Origin: Psychrobacter sp.
GTDB taxonomy: Bacteria > Pseudomonadota > Gammaproteobacteria > Pseudomonadales > Moraxellaceae
Direction: 5' to 3'
Length of the DNA: 41,913 nt
Assembly: GCA_018260445.1 (NCBI GenBank)
Contig: JAGLBE010000015.1
Span: 29,648 to 71,560, forward strand
Under the pieces are notes generated by a model. The model was given only the letters and a program-made list of their open reading frames with translations. It was not told the origin of the DNA and did not search any database. Each line of letters opens with the position of its first letter. The stretch's first letter is position 1. A program made the translations under genes and the position numbers. Below, piece after piece: positions 9,047 through 17,385 of this stretch.

Positions 9047-9595
9047 ATGGACCATGAGGTCGCAGCATCCATTATCAATCACAGCGTCGATACCGATGTT
9101 GATAAAAGTGTAAATCAAAGCGTTAACCTCAAGCAGGAACAGACGTTACAGAGTGCTTTAGGCGCCGTTTTTACGGACGCTAAATTTCCAGATGACAACA
9201 CGGTGGTGACAGGGGCTTTAAGCGCCAAAAAAATAGCCGCCGCCGCCGCCGCTGGCATAGCGCATATCATTAACCTGCAGCCCAATGACGAGCTCACCTT
9301 TGATGAAGCGGCCGCCGTCAAAGAGTATGATATGCACTATACTCATATTCCCATTGCGGGGGCGCAAGACTTAAAGCAACTAAATTTGCTTGACTTTGAT
9401 AAAGCGCTGCGGGCCCATCAGGGTAAAAAAACCTTAATGCATTGTAAAACGGGCAACCGTGTTGGTGCCTGTATGGCTTTACGCGCCGGCTGGCTGCGGG
9501 GACGTAAAATGGATACCGCCCTGAAAACAGGGCAGCAACATGGATTGACTAGTCTAGAGGATGAGGTGCGCACCCGTTTGCTAGTGCCGCGTTGA
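9047..9595 (+). CDS. DUF442 phosphatase-like protein (beta-lactamase-hydrolase-like N-terminal domain family)
   Basis: A 182-residue cytoplasmic protein with a tyrosine-phosphatase-like fold. After about 40 polar residues comes the DUF442 pattern GALSAKKIAAAAAAGIAHIINLQPNDE, then HIPIAG and a signature loop MHCKTGNRVG. Cys133 is the candidate nucleophile and Arg138 the phosphate-binding residue. The C-x4-R spacing is the one usual for DUF442, against C-x5-R in classical phosphatases. Members elsewhere are linked to sulfide metabolism through fusion with persulfide dioxygenase-type hydrolases, but no such gene is nearby. Function unproven. The ATG has AGGGG just upstream. Imperfect 16-nt repeats (CCACACCTATCCTAAA-like) precede it at about 8983-9030. 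Confidence 0.82.
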   Translation: MDHEVAASIINHSVDTDVDKSVNQSVNLKQEQTLQSALGAVFTDAKFPDDNTVVTGALSAKKIAAAAAAGIAHIINLQPNDELTFDEAAAVKEYDMHYTHIPIAGAQDLKQLNLLDFDKALRAHQGKKTLMHCKTGNRVGACMALRAGWLRGRKMDTALKTGQQHGLTSLEDEVRTRLLVPR

Positions 9596-9684
9596 TGGGT
9601 GTCCATAGGGTGCTTAATTAGTGAGGCCTTATTAAACAATCTCCCTAAGCAATCGTTTCTTAGCGATTTTTATCCTAAATCCTC

Positions 9685-9738
9685 CTTGTTGATTGACCCT
9701 GTTGCTTGTTGATTGACCCTGTTGTTTATTGACCCTAT
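9685..9738. repeat. Two perfect 20-bp tandem copies plus a partial third upstream of the serine hydrolase gene
   Basis: The unit CTTGTTGATTGACCCTGTTG occurs perfectly at 9685-9704 and 9705-9724 and is followed by a partial copy (TTTATTGACCCTATTTG). It lies directly before the next coding region, in its leader or promoter. Confidence 0.9.
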
Positions 9739-9753
9739 TTGAGAAAAACGACG

Positions 9754-11172
9754 ATGACCACGCTGTCCGACAGTCTGTTGCAACTCATGATCACCTTACA
9801 ATTAGAGGATGCGCCCGTAGGCGGCTCGGTCGTGGTCTATCATCGCGGCAACATAGTAGGGCAGGCCAGCATCGGTCACGCCACGCCGGATAATCTATGG
9901 GCGAGCAACACGCTGTCGCTCAACTTTTCAACCGGCAAAAGTATTCTGGTCACTTTAGTGCATATTTTGGTGTCGCAGGGGCGGTTGGACTACGACACGC
10001 CTATTGCCGATTATTGGCCACAGTTTGCTGCCAATGGCAAACGCGATATCACCCTACAATCGGTGTTGACGCACCGGGCCGGCTTATTTAATGTGCAAGC
10101 AGTAACAACGCACACAGCCGATGTGCTAGATTGGGCGACAATGTTACATAGGGTGGAGATGATGCCAGCCGAGATGCCCAACAATAGCAGGGCTGAGAGC
10201 TGCTACAGTGCTTTAGTCAGTGGCTGGGTGCTGGGTGGATTAATTGAAAAAGTCACCGGATTAAGCCTAAACAGCGCGCTAAATCATTACCTTGCTAAGC
10301 CGTTAGGGGTTGAGGATGAGATGTATTTTGGCGTGCCGGCGGACAACGTGCGCAACGTGGCGACATTAGCAAAAAACTTTGCAAATTTTGATACAGTGGA
10401 GCGCCATGACGCACTTTCCAATCCTAAGCCAACCTCTAATCCAAAGCCTAAGCCCCAACGTTATAAACCCCTTTTTCGAGCCGATACTAAGGCAGTTTTG
10501 CAAGCCTATCAAACCTTGCCCAGCTACCGCTGCTGGCAACAACTGCGACAAAATCAAGCGGTAAACACCCAAGCAGTACAAATCCAAGCAGTACAAACCC
10601 ATGAAAACTCTAAAACAGCGGCGCTCACTCCAGCATTAACCACTCTTGAGATTGTGCGGTTATATGTAGCGCTCAATGATGTGAATGTACAAGACTTCAA
10701 GCACAGCTTAATGCCCACCGGTCTGCAGCCCCTTGATTATTACGCACCAGCCACGTTAATGGCGTCCATTCCCGCCGCCAATGGCGTCGCAACTGCGCAG
10801 GCCTTGGCAACAATGGGCGCTATGCTGGCTGCAAAGGGGGTATGGCAAGGCAAGACAATCATTAATCTGGATGTGTTTGCCAAGTTATCCACCATTTATG
10901 TAACGGGTAGTGATGCGGTGATGCCTGCCACCCATCCCAATAGCATGCAGTGGCGCCTAGGTTATCATCGGCTATTTAGCCGTTGTCAAGGTTTAAGCCA
11001 TGAGACTGCGTTTGGGCATATGGGCTACAACGGCTCTACAACCTGGTGGGATACGCACCAAGAGCTGGCTGTGGCGTTTGTGCATAATTATGAGACGACG
11101 ATGAGCACCGACATCCGCCAATTTGCCATCACTGAAGCTATTTTAAAGTGGTATGACGATGGTATGGTGTAA
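9754..11172 (+). CDS. Serine hydrolase of the beta-lactamase / class C esterase family
   Basis: A penicillin-binding-protein-like serine hydrolase (EstB / AmpC-like fold). The S-x-x-K nucleophile motif is STGK in NFSTGKSILV, about 60 residues in. The Tyr motif is in CYSALVSGWVLGGLIEKVTG, and FGHMGYNGSTTWWD near the C-terminus matches the third active-site region (H-x-G). No signal peptide is visible, so it is probably cytoplasmic and more likely an esterase than a true beta-lactamase. Residues 210-300 hold a repeat-rich insertion with NPKPTSNPKPKP and repeated QAVQ units. I chose the ATG at 9754; an in-frame TTG at 9739 would add five residues but has no ribosome site. Confidence 0.85.
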   Translation: MTTLSDSLLQLMITLQLEDAPVGGSVVVYHRGNIVGQASIGHATPDNLWASNTLSLNFSTGKSILVTLVHILVSQGRLDYDTPIADYWPQFAANGKRDITLQSVLTHRAGLFNVQAVTTHTADVLDWATMLHRVEMMPAEMPNNSRAESCYSALVSGWVLGGLIEKVTGLSLNSALNHYLAKPLGVEDEMYFGVPADNVRNVATLAKNFANFDTVERHDALSNPKPTSNPKPKPQRYKPLFRADTKAVLQAYQTLPSYRCWQQLRQNQAVNTQAVQIQAVQTHENSKTAALTPALTTLEIVRLYVALNDVNVQDFKHSLMPTGLQPLDYYAPATLMASIPAANGVATAQALATMGAMLAAKGVWQGKTIINLDVFAKLSTIYVTGSDAVMPATHPNSMQWRLGYHRLFSRCQGLSHETAFGHMGYNGSTTWWDTHQELAVAFVHNYETTMSTDIRQFAITEAILKWYDDGMV

Positions 11173-11238
11173 GCACATAGCTTGCTAAAGCTATTACAAA
11201 GCCACGTTGACCACGTTGACTAAAAATTTTTAATTTTT

Positions 11239-11805
11239 TCAGGATGACATATAACCGGCAACATAGGGAAATAGCGCCAACATCCATAAAATAAACAGCA
11301 ACAGCAAAACCAAAAACTGTGCCGCCGAGCCCACATCCTTAGCAATTTTTGCTAACGGGTGCTGTTCGGTCGACGTGTGATCCACACTCGCCTCAATTCC
11401 GGTATTAATCAGCTCCACAATCAGCGATAAAAAAGAGGCGAGCACCAATACCATGTTAATCGTGGTGCTAAAGGGTAAAAACAGCATCGAGCCTAGCAAC
11501 ATAAGATTGAGCCAAAACACCTGCCTAAACGCCGATTCGTAGCGATAAGCCGCCCTAAATCCATCCAGCGAATACCCTGCCGCTTTAATAATACGTCCCA
11601 CTCCTTTTTTTCCTTTTACCTGACCGGCAAAGCTGTCTGACGTTAGGGGCTTCTTTGGGTCTGCCATAAGGTCTGACGCTAGGTGAGGCGGTTGGGTTGA
11701 ATAGGGCCGATCATTGGCTTGATGTCTTGATTGGCTTTTTGGCTGGCTTTTTGGCTGGCTATCTGACGGGCTATTTGGCCGGCTATTTGGCTGATAACTG
11801 TGCAT
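11239..11805 (-). CDS. dgkA: Diacylglycerol kinase (DgkA) with extended N-terminus
   Basis: A small integral membrane kinase that recycles diacylglycerol to phosphatidic acid. The family core begins near residue 70: RIIKAAGYSLDGFRAAYRYESAFRQ, two membrane helices, then the catalytic ELINTGIEASVDH motif and AKDVGSAAQ, and a third helix. The core is the normal 120 residues. The first 65 residues are an unusual soluble tail made of Ser/Pro/Gln/Lys repeats (PKSQPKSQSR). It is alone on the - strand, facing the serine hydrolase gene. A shorter start inside the tail is possible (Met47 in LMADPKK). Confidence 0.92.
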   Translation of the reverse strand: MHSYQPNSRPNSPSDSQPKSQPKSQSRHQANDRPYSTQPPHLASDLMADPKKPLTSDSFAGQVKGKKGVGRIIKAAGYSLDGFRAAYRYESAFRQVFWLNLMLLGSMLFLPFSTTINMVLVLASFLSLIVELINTGIEASVDHTSTEQHPLAKIAKDVGSAAQFLVLLLLFILWMLALFPYVAGYMSS

Positions 11806-12062
11806 GCTACGCCCTCAATAATGAATAATCTGTCAAGTGTGCCTCAAAGCGTATAAAAAAAACGTTAATGCACTCAAACGGCGCACCATGATTTGTGGTT
11901 CAGTGGTTTTGCGCAGTTGCAGATGTTAAACCAAGTTCTTAACGCTTTTTTAATAGTCAGCTGAGTATGATGGGTGAATAAGATAACCCAAAGCAAGCTA
12001 TAACAGGCTTTAAGTCAACTTATTACTCCTTAACGGCTTTTCTGACAAGGTAACTATTCGTT

Positions 12063-12887
12063 ATGCACAATCATACGACCAACACAGCCGATCGGTCTGT
12101 CACACACTCTGCGCCACAGTTTGCCAAACCCAGCCATTGTTTAAATAAAGTACCACAAATTACGCTGGTGTTTTGGCTAATCAAAATGATGTCAACAACG
12201 GTAGGCGAGACGGCTGCCGACTATCTCATTTTTAACTTTAAATGGGGATTGCCGCTGACCTCGCTTATCATGCTGCTGCTGTTTTTTGCTGTATTAACGA
12301 TACAACTTAAGGCTACGCACTATGTGGCTTGGAAGTACTGGCTTACAGTAATCATGGTGAGCATCGTGGGCACGCTGATTACCGACAATATGACCGATAA
12401 TCTGGGTATACCGCTGCTGTACTCAACCATTGGATTTAGTGTCTTATTGATTGCAGTCTTTGCACTATGGTATCGCCGCGAAAAAACCTTATCCATCCAT
12501 CATATTGATACACTAAGACGCGAGGTCTTTTATTGGACGGCAATTTTAGCAACCTTTGCGCTGGGCACAGCCGCAGGAGATTGGTTTGCAGAAGGGCTTA
12601 ACGTGGGGTATCAAACCGCAACCTTACTGTTTGCGGCAGCCATTGCATTCATTGCAGCAGGGTACTATGGCCTTAGGTTAAATAGCGTTTTATGCTTTTG
12701 GTTAGCGTATATCTTAACCCGTCCTTTAGGCGCCGCCCTGGGAGATTGGTTAGCGCAGCCTCACAAGTATGGCGGTTTAGGTTTTGGGGTGACAAGCATC
12801 AGTATTGTGTTTTTGTGCCTAATTGCCGCAATGGTAAGCTACGAGACATACCAGCACCATAAGCAGCAAAGTAGCGCTAAACGTTGA
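12063..12887 (+). CDS. DUF347-repeat integral membrane protein (COG4705 type)
   Basis: A polytopic inner-membrane protein, 274 residues, with about eight hydrophobic segments arranged as four copies of the DUF347 repeat. Each repeat carries an acidic G/D-rich motif: TTVGETAADYL, LITDNMTDNLG, TAAGDWFAEGLNVGY and PLGAALGDWLAQ. The function of the family is not established. Conserved acids inside the membrane and frequent linkage to metal-response regulators suggest an ion-linked role, but that is inference. It converges with the two-component system on the - strand, with only 9 bp between the stop codons, which supports a functional link to that system. Confidence 0.8.
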   Translation: MHNHTTNTADRSVTHSAPQFAKPSHCLNKVPQITLVFWLIKMMSTTVGETAADYLIFNFKWGLPLTSLIMLLLFFAVLTIQLKATHYVAWKYWLTVIMVSIVGTLITDNMTDNLGIPLLYSTIGFSVLLIAVFALWYRREKTLSIHHIDTLRREVFYWTAILATFALGTAAGDWFAEGLNVGYQTATLLFAAAIAFIAAGYYGLRLNSVLCFWLAYILTRPLGAALGDWLAQPHKYGGLGFGVTSISIVFLCLIAAMVSYETYQHHKQQSSAKR

Positions 12888-12896
12888 GCGCAGGTG

Positions 12897-14288
12897 TTAG
12901 CGATAATAAATACTAAACATGCTACCACCTGCCGGATTTGGCGCAAACACCATGCGCCAACCCATATGTAACACAATGCGCTGGACGATGCTAAGGCCCA
13001 AACCTGTGCCATCTAAGTTTTGAGAAGATGGGTTGTTCGACAAGGCTAATAGGTTTAAGGATTTATCAACATGGTGGGGCTCAAAACGCTCAAACCTTTT
13101 GAACAGCAGGTGCTTTTTGGCTTCAGGAATACCGACGCCGGTGTCGCTGACAGCTATTTTTTCTTGATCTATCTCAACAGTTACCGTCCCTTCTTCTGTG
13201 TATTGAAACGCATTTCTGATTAAGTTGCTCAGTACCATTTTTAAAAGTTCAGGACGTATACGAGCAGAGTATAAGCTGGCTGACTCGATAGTACAGACGA
13301 CAGGTTTATATTTAATTAAATAGTTCAGCCGTTCTACCTCTGATTGAACCACGGGGTTAATGGAGGTTAGCGGGGTGTCAAGTTGCTCGGGCGCCCTTGA
13401 TAATAACAACAAGGCACTAATCATTTGCGAGGTTTCTGCTGCTGTTTTATTAATTCGCTCGGTAAACTCGCGCAGCGGGCTATGTGGGTCAAGTTGACAC
13501 TCTAGCACCTCTGACGCCCCCATAATGATGGTCAACGGTGTGCGCAGTTCGTGACTGACATCGGCTGTAAATAACTGCTCACGTAACAAAAACTCTGAGA
13601 GCTGTTTGTTTTTCTCATCAATGGCTCTGGCAAGTACCCCAACCTCTGAGGGGATATGGGATAATAGTGCTAAATCCTGATGGTCTGCCTCGACAGCGTT
13701 TTTTAAATCCAAAATAGGATCGATAATGGATTTTGCCGATAGATAGGAGAAGATAAACGATAACAATATACTTAGTAACAAGGCGCCAAACAACGCTTTG
13801 TATATAATTTTTTCAATATCTTCAAAGACGGTTAAAACAGGGTAGTTGGGATCGTAGACATTAGCATTTTCTATATAACTCAAAATATACAGCTGATTTT
13901 GATAAGTGTATTTGAAAAAATGGATGTTATGTTTACGGCCATGTTCAACAACCTCTATATTTTGTACTGAAGGGGTGGCCAGTTTTTGTAAATTGGCAGG
14001 TGCAGCAGGATACTGGTATAAAATGATACCGAGCTTTGTGTCATAAACCGGTTGGTTGCCGTATTCTTTGACGCTTAAATGCAATTGTTGCAACAGTTGA
14101 TTTTTGACTAACGATTTCTCAATTTGCGTTTCAGCACTATAAAATATCAAAAAAAAGGTGGCACACAGTACCATTGCAAATAAACTATAAGAGATAAGAA
14201 ACTTGGTTTTTATAGATTTACTTCTATATAGGGATAGGGTTTTTAGCTTAAATAGGGTAGTGAGGTTAAGCCTATTTGTATCGAACAT
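12897..14288 (-). CDS. Two-component sensor histidine kinase (HAMP, OmpR-partner class)
   Basis: A membrane sensor kinase of 463 residues. Helix 1 is about residues 29-50. The periplasmic sensor loop is about 51-162. Helix 2 is about 163-185, followed by a linker and the H-box with phospho-acceptor His246 (DVSHELRTP). The ATP-binding part has the N-box NLIRNAFQYTEEG, G1 box SDTGVGIP, F-box FKRFERF and G2 box DGTGLGLSIV, all intact. It lies 10 bp after its regulator gene, so the two are co-transcribed. The periplasmic domain has no recognisable ligand motif. The DUF347 gene on one side and the copper genes on the other suggest metal or envelope sensing, which is inference. Confidence 0.93.
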   Translation of the reverse strand: MFDTNRLNLTTLFKLKTLSLYRSKSIKTKFLISYSLFAMVLCATFFLIFYSAETQIEKSLVKNQLLQQLHLSVKEYGNQPVYDTKLGIILYQYPAAPANLQKLATPSVQNIEVVEHGRKHNIHFFKYTYQNQLYILSYIENANVYDPNYPVLTVFEDIEKIIYKALFGALLLSILLSFIFSYLSAKSIIDPILDLKNAVEADHQDLALLSHIPSEVGVLARAIDEKNKQLSEFLLREQLFTADVSHELRTPLTIIMGASEVLECQLDPHSPLREFTERINKTAAETSQMISALLLLSRAPEQLDTPLTSINPVVQSEVERLNYLIKYKPVVCTIESASLYSARIRPELLKMVLSNLIRNAFQYTEEGTVTVEIDQEKIAVSDTGVGIPEAKKHLLFKRFERFEPHHVDKSLNLLALSNNPSSQNLDGTGLGLSIVQRIVLHMGWRMVFAPNPAGGSMFSIYYR

Positions 14289-14298
14289 TGTATGGGGC

Positions 14299-15042
14299 TC
14301 ACTTTATATCAGGATGCACAATCTGATAGCCAACACCAGCTAGGGTATTAATCATGGTGGTCGCAAAAGGTTTGTCAATGCGTTGACGTAGGCTATGCAG
14401 ATGAGTGCGTAGGGCGTCACTGCTGGGTATATCGTCGCCCCAAATCCGAGTTTCCAAATCTGTTTTACTGACCACATTTGGGCTTTCTTGCATCAACGTC
14501 ATCAGAATCTTAAAGCCTATCGGCGTCAGCTTGATTAATGTATCGTCCCGATAAACGGTGTGCGTTTGTGGGTTTAAAACCAGCGTAGCAACTTTCAAGA
14601 TTTGGTCAAAATGTTTGTTTTGATGCCGGCGCACCAAAGCTTTAATGCGCACCTCGAGTTCTACAAGCGAAAAAGGTTTAATTAAGTAATCATCGGCGCC
14701 ACTTTCAAACCCGATGACTTTGTCTGATACAGTATCGCGCGCCGTTAACATTAAAATAGGGGTGGTCAGATGCCATTTTTTACGTAGCGTTTGGCAAAGC
14801 TCGGTTCCCTCGATGCCCGGTAACATAACGTCAAGCAATATCACATCATAATGATTTTGAGACGCCAGATTAAGCCCACTTTTGCCATTAAACGCATTGT
14901 CTAGTGAATAGCCTTTGGGTTCAAAAAATGCATAAATATTGGCGACGATATCGGGATTGTCCTCAACAATAAGAATTTTGCACGGAGCGTCAGGTGAGCT
15001 CGGCTGCTGAAAGCTTGGTTTTAGCGTAACTGATGTGTCCAT
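14299..15042 (-). CDS. OmpR-family response regulator
   Basis: Residues 21-140 form the receiver domain with acidic pocket VEDNPD, phospho-acceptor Asp71 (ILLDVMLPG) and Lys122 (LIKPF). Residues about 150-245 form a winged-helix DNA-binding domain (LTPIGFKILMTLMQ, DALRTHLHSLRQRI, TLAGVGYQI). About 20 extra residues precede the receiver. It is first in a two-gene operon with the kinase downstream. Its promoter should lie in 15043-15454, where I find no clear palindrome. Confidence 0.94.
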   Translation of the reverse strand: MDTSVTLKPSFQQPSSPDAPCKILIVEDNPDIVANIYAFFEPKGYSLDNAFNGKSGLNLASQNHYDVILLDVMLPGIEGTELCQTLRKKWHLTTPILMLTARDTVSDKVIGFESGADDYLIKPFSLVELEVRIKALVRRHQNKHFDQILKVATLVLNPQTHTVYRDDTLIKLTPIGFKILMTLMQESPNVVSKTDLETRIWGDDIPSSDALRTHLHSLRQRIDKPFATTMINTLAGVGYQIVHPDIK

Positions 15043-15454
15043 AAAGCTGACTCGCTGAACAATAAAATGTGAGCACTGGCTTATTTCAGTCTTCGATAAG
15101 CCGACTATGCGTGTCTGACTACCCTAGCAATGAGGTAGCTAAATGAAGTAGTGAAGAGGCTTTTACGACAATGTCAAGCGCATACTAGAATGTCAAGCGA
15201 ATCCAAATTTTAACATCGTAGAAGCTTTAGACATGAGCGCGAACAGCAGGAGAGTGTCGATCAGCAAGACTTAGTCGGCCTTTTGACTTGGTTTATAGGC
15301 TAATTTATAGGCTAGTTTATTGATTTGGTTATTGACCTAGTTATTGACAACCTAATGGTTATCAAAAAGGGGTTAAAAAAATATTCAACCCATAAACTAA
15401 CCGTGGAAGATAAAAAGCGCTACAATAATACGCCATAATTTTTTAAATCACCTA
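15043..15454. other. Intergenic region upstream of the first two-component system
   Basis: A 412-bp stretch without a gene. It contains a direct repeat of AATGTCAAGCGAA-type sequence near 15170-15200 and a run of TTATAGGCTA / TTATTGA-like units at about 15290-15345. I see no terminator for the cytochrome b561 transcript and no strong operator. Confidence 0.5.
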
Positions 15455-15979
15455 TTAAAGCATTCTGTTAATGAGTTTATCTTTTTTAACCAATTGATGA
15501 TAGAGGGCGGCCACAATATGAACGCCGGTAAAGGCCAAGATGAGTGACCAAATAACGCCCGTGTGTAAGGATTTATAAAAACTTGCGGCCTCTGGATTTG
15601 GGGTAACAAAAACAGGAATATGTAACAGACCGAACACACTCACGGGGTAACCCGCGTAAACCGTCATTAATAGCCCAGCCATTGGCATGGCAATTAATAA
15701 GGTATATAGCCCCAGATGCACCAATCGTGCCGTCCAATCTTGCCATTTTGGCATAGCAATAGCTTGAGGAGCGCGTGTTAGCAAGCGATTGATTAAACGA
15801 GCCAACATCCAGCACAGTAAACTTAAGCCAAAGGCCTTATGCAAATTGATATAAAACACATTGTCACTATTTTCATAAAGGACAAATAGACTCCAAACAA
15901 TAACCAATAAAATAACACTCACCCAGTGAAAAAGGCGACTAACTAACGGCCATTTTTTTAGCTTTAACCCAGTTTGCAT
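15455..15979 (-). CDS. Cytochrome b561 family di-haem membrane protein
   Basis: A four-helix inner-membrane b-type cytochrome (CybB family), 174 residues. Candidate haem ligands are the histidines in SRLFHW (helix 1), NLHKAFG (helix 2), LVHLGLY and, in the last helix, GVHIVAALYH; HTGVIWS precedes that helix. The family moves electrons from quinol, often to a periplasmic acceptor. It is the last - strand gene of the copper group, about 200 bp after copB, and may supply electrons to the cytochrome c or to the multicopper oxidase pathway, which is inference. The ATG has AAAGGA seven bases upstream. Confidence 0.9.
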   Translation of the reverse strand: MQTGLKLKKWPLVSRLFHWVSVILLVIVWSLFVLYENSDNVFYINLHKAFGLSLLCWMLARLINRLLTRAPQAIAMPKWQDWTARLVHLGLYTLLIAMPMAGLLMTVYAGYPVSVFGLLHIPVFVTPNPEAASFYKSLHTGVIWSLILAFTGVHIVAALYHQLVKKDKLINRML

Positions 15980-16179
15980 ACGTAATCCTTTAAAGGCATA
16001 ATTAAAAATAGCATCATTTTTGATGATGGATAGGAACTATTTTAAAGGGTATGCTGTTAAGATAACGTTAAGGGGATTCAACATCTGCAGCTTTTAATAT
16101 ATTTGTCATAAAAGTCAGCCGCAAAGTATTGTGCCCGTAACCTGGGTACCGTCTATAAAAAAGCAGTTTCTTAACCCTT

Positions 16180-17352
16180 TTAAAACCAAAAGCTCAACCC
16201 TGCTATCACACTGCTTGAATCTACTGATTTGCCCTGCGCTCGGTGTTGACCGCGATTTGCCCCCAGTGCTGTCTCATAACTCACCCCAAGATAGGGCGCT
16301 ACTTGACGATTTAGGGTCTCATAAGTAAGTCTTACTTTAGTTTCAAGCTCATTAAACCCTTTTTTAATATGTTGAGCCTCATCATCTTTGCTAAACGCCG
16401 TGACTTCTACCTCCGGTATTACTACCCAATGTTGAGAAAGTCGCCATTCATATTCAGCGCCTGCATTTAATCTAAGTTGACCATTAGTATATAAATAAGC
16501 ATTGGCTGAAGTTTCGATGAAGTATGGTGCGGTTCCCTCAATGCCTGCCATAACAGCGACGTCATCCATTGCCGTATCATAAGCTACGCCTAAGCGACCA
16601 TTCCAGAAGATATCCAGTGGTTTCCAATAAGACAGCGAGGATAAGCTATCAATTACTTTATCATCTTTCGTTTGTGCACTACCTTCGCTCTCAAATACGA
16701 GGCGCTTTTCATCAGTACCATACCAAGCAGTTGTCTCAAAATTAATATTGTCCTCATCAAAGTTATAACCCAAATCAGAAACAGATACCCCCCATGTCGG
16801 CATATCGCCCATCATCATAGGTTTGCCAAACTTGCCATAATCAATGCCGTTGGAGTAATCAGGGCTACGGGCACTTTTTGGTGGTTTACCACCTTGCATG
16901 CCTGACATATCCATCGAGCTATGATCCATGCCCGACATATCCATTGAGCTATGATCCATGTCTGACATATCCATTGAGCTATGATCCATGTCTGACATGT
17001 CCATATCAGCCATATCCATATCTGACATATCCATAGAGCTATGATTCATACCTGACATATCCATCGAGCTGTGATCCATGCCCGACATATCCATCGAGCT
17101 ATGATCCATGCCCGACATATCCATCGAGCTGTGATCCATGCCTGACATGTCCATTGAGCTATGATCCATGCCTGACATGTCCATTGAGCTATGATCCATA
17201 TTGACCATACCTACTGAATTTTGAATCATGTCAGGCAGTTTGGCTTTCTGCAAGTTAGCTGTCGTGGATGACGTTGACGCCATTGCAAAAGAAGGGGCTA
17301 AAACCATTGACACGATACTGAGCGTAAAATAACCTATCTTATGTGTTTTCAT
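16180..17352 (-). CDS. copB: Copper resistance protein B (outer-membrane CopB/PcoB) with Met-rich repeat domain
   Basis: CopB is an outer-membrane protein of periplasmic copper detoxification. A signal peptide occupies about residues 1-25 (cleavage near AMA-ST). Residues 52-151 are ten tandem 10-residue units of the form MDHSSMDMSG, one degenerate (MDMADMDMSD), which provide Met/His copper ligands. From about residue 165 the family's beta-barrel domain follows: GDMPTWGVSVSDLGYNF, WKPLDIFWNGRLGVAYDT, LNAGAEYEWRLSQHW, LTYETLNRQVAPYLGVSYE and a final Phe (AGLSFWF), as expected for an outer-membrane barrel. It begins 33 bp after copA ends and is in the same operon. Confidence 0.94.
   Translation of the reverse strand: MKTHKIGYFTLSIVSMVLAPSFAMASTSSTTANLQKAKLPDMIQNSVGMVNMDHSSMDMSGMDHSSMDMSGMDHSSMDMSGMDHSSMDMSGMDHSSMDMSGMNHSSMDMSDMDMADMDMSDMDHSSMDMSDMDHSSMDMSGMDHSSMDMSGMQGGKPPKSARSPDYSNGIDYGKFGKPMMMGDMPTWGVSVSDLGYNFDEDNINFETTAWYGTDEKRLVFESEGSAQTKDDKVIDSLSSLSYWKPLDIFWNGRLGVAYDTAMDDVAVMAGIEGTAPYFIETSANAYLYTNGQLRLNAGAEYEWRLSQHWVVIPEVEVTAFSKDDEAQHIKKGFNELETKVRLTYETLNRQVAPYLGVSYETALGANRGQHRAQGKSVDSSSVIAGLSFWF
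16900..17199 (-). repeat. 30-bp coding minisatellite in copB (10 units)
   Basis: Ten consecutive 30-bp units encode the MDHSSMDMSG decapeptide, differing mostly at synonymous positions plus one diverged unit. The unit length keeps the frame, so expansion or contraction would change the number of metal-binding Met/His residues without breaking the protein. Confidence 0.93.
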
Positions 17353-17385
17353 TTGATGGCTCTGTCAAAATATAATTTTTAGGAA

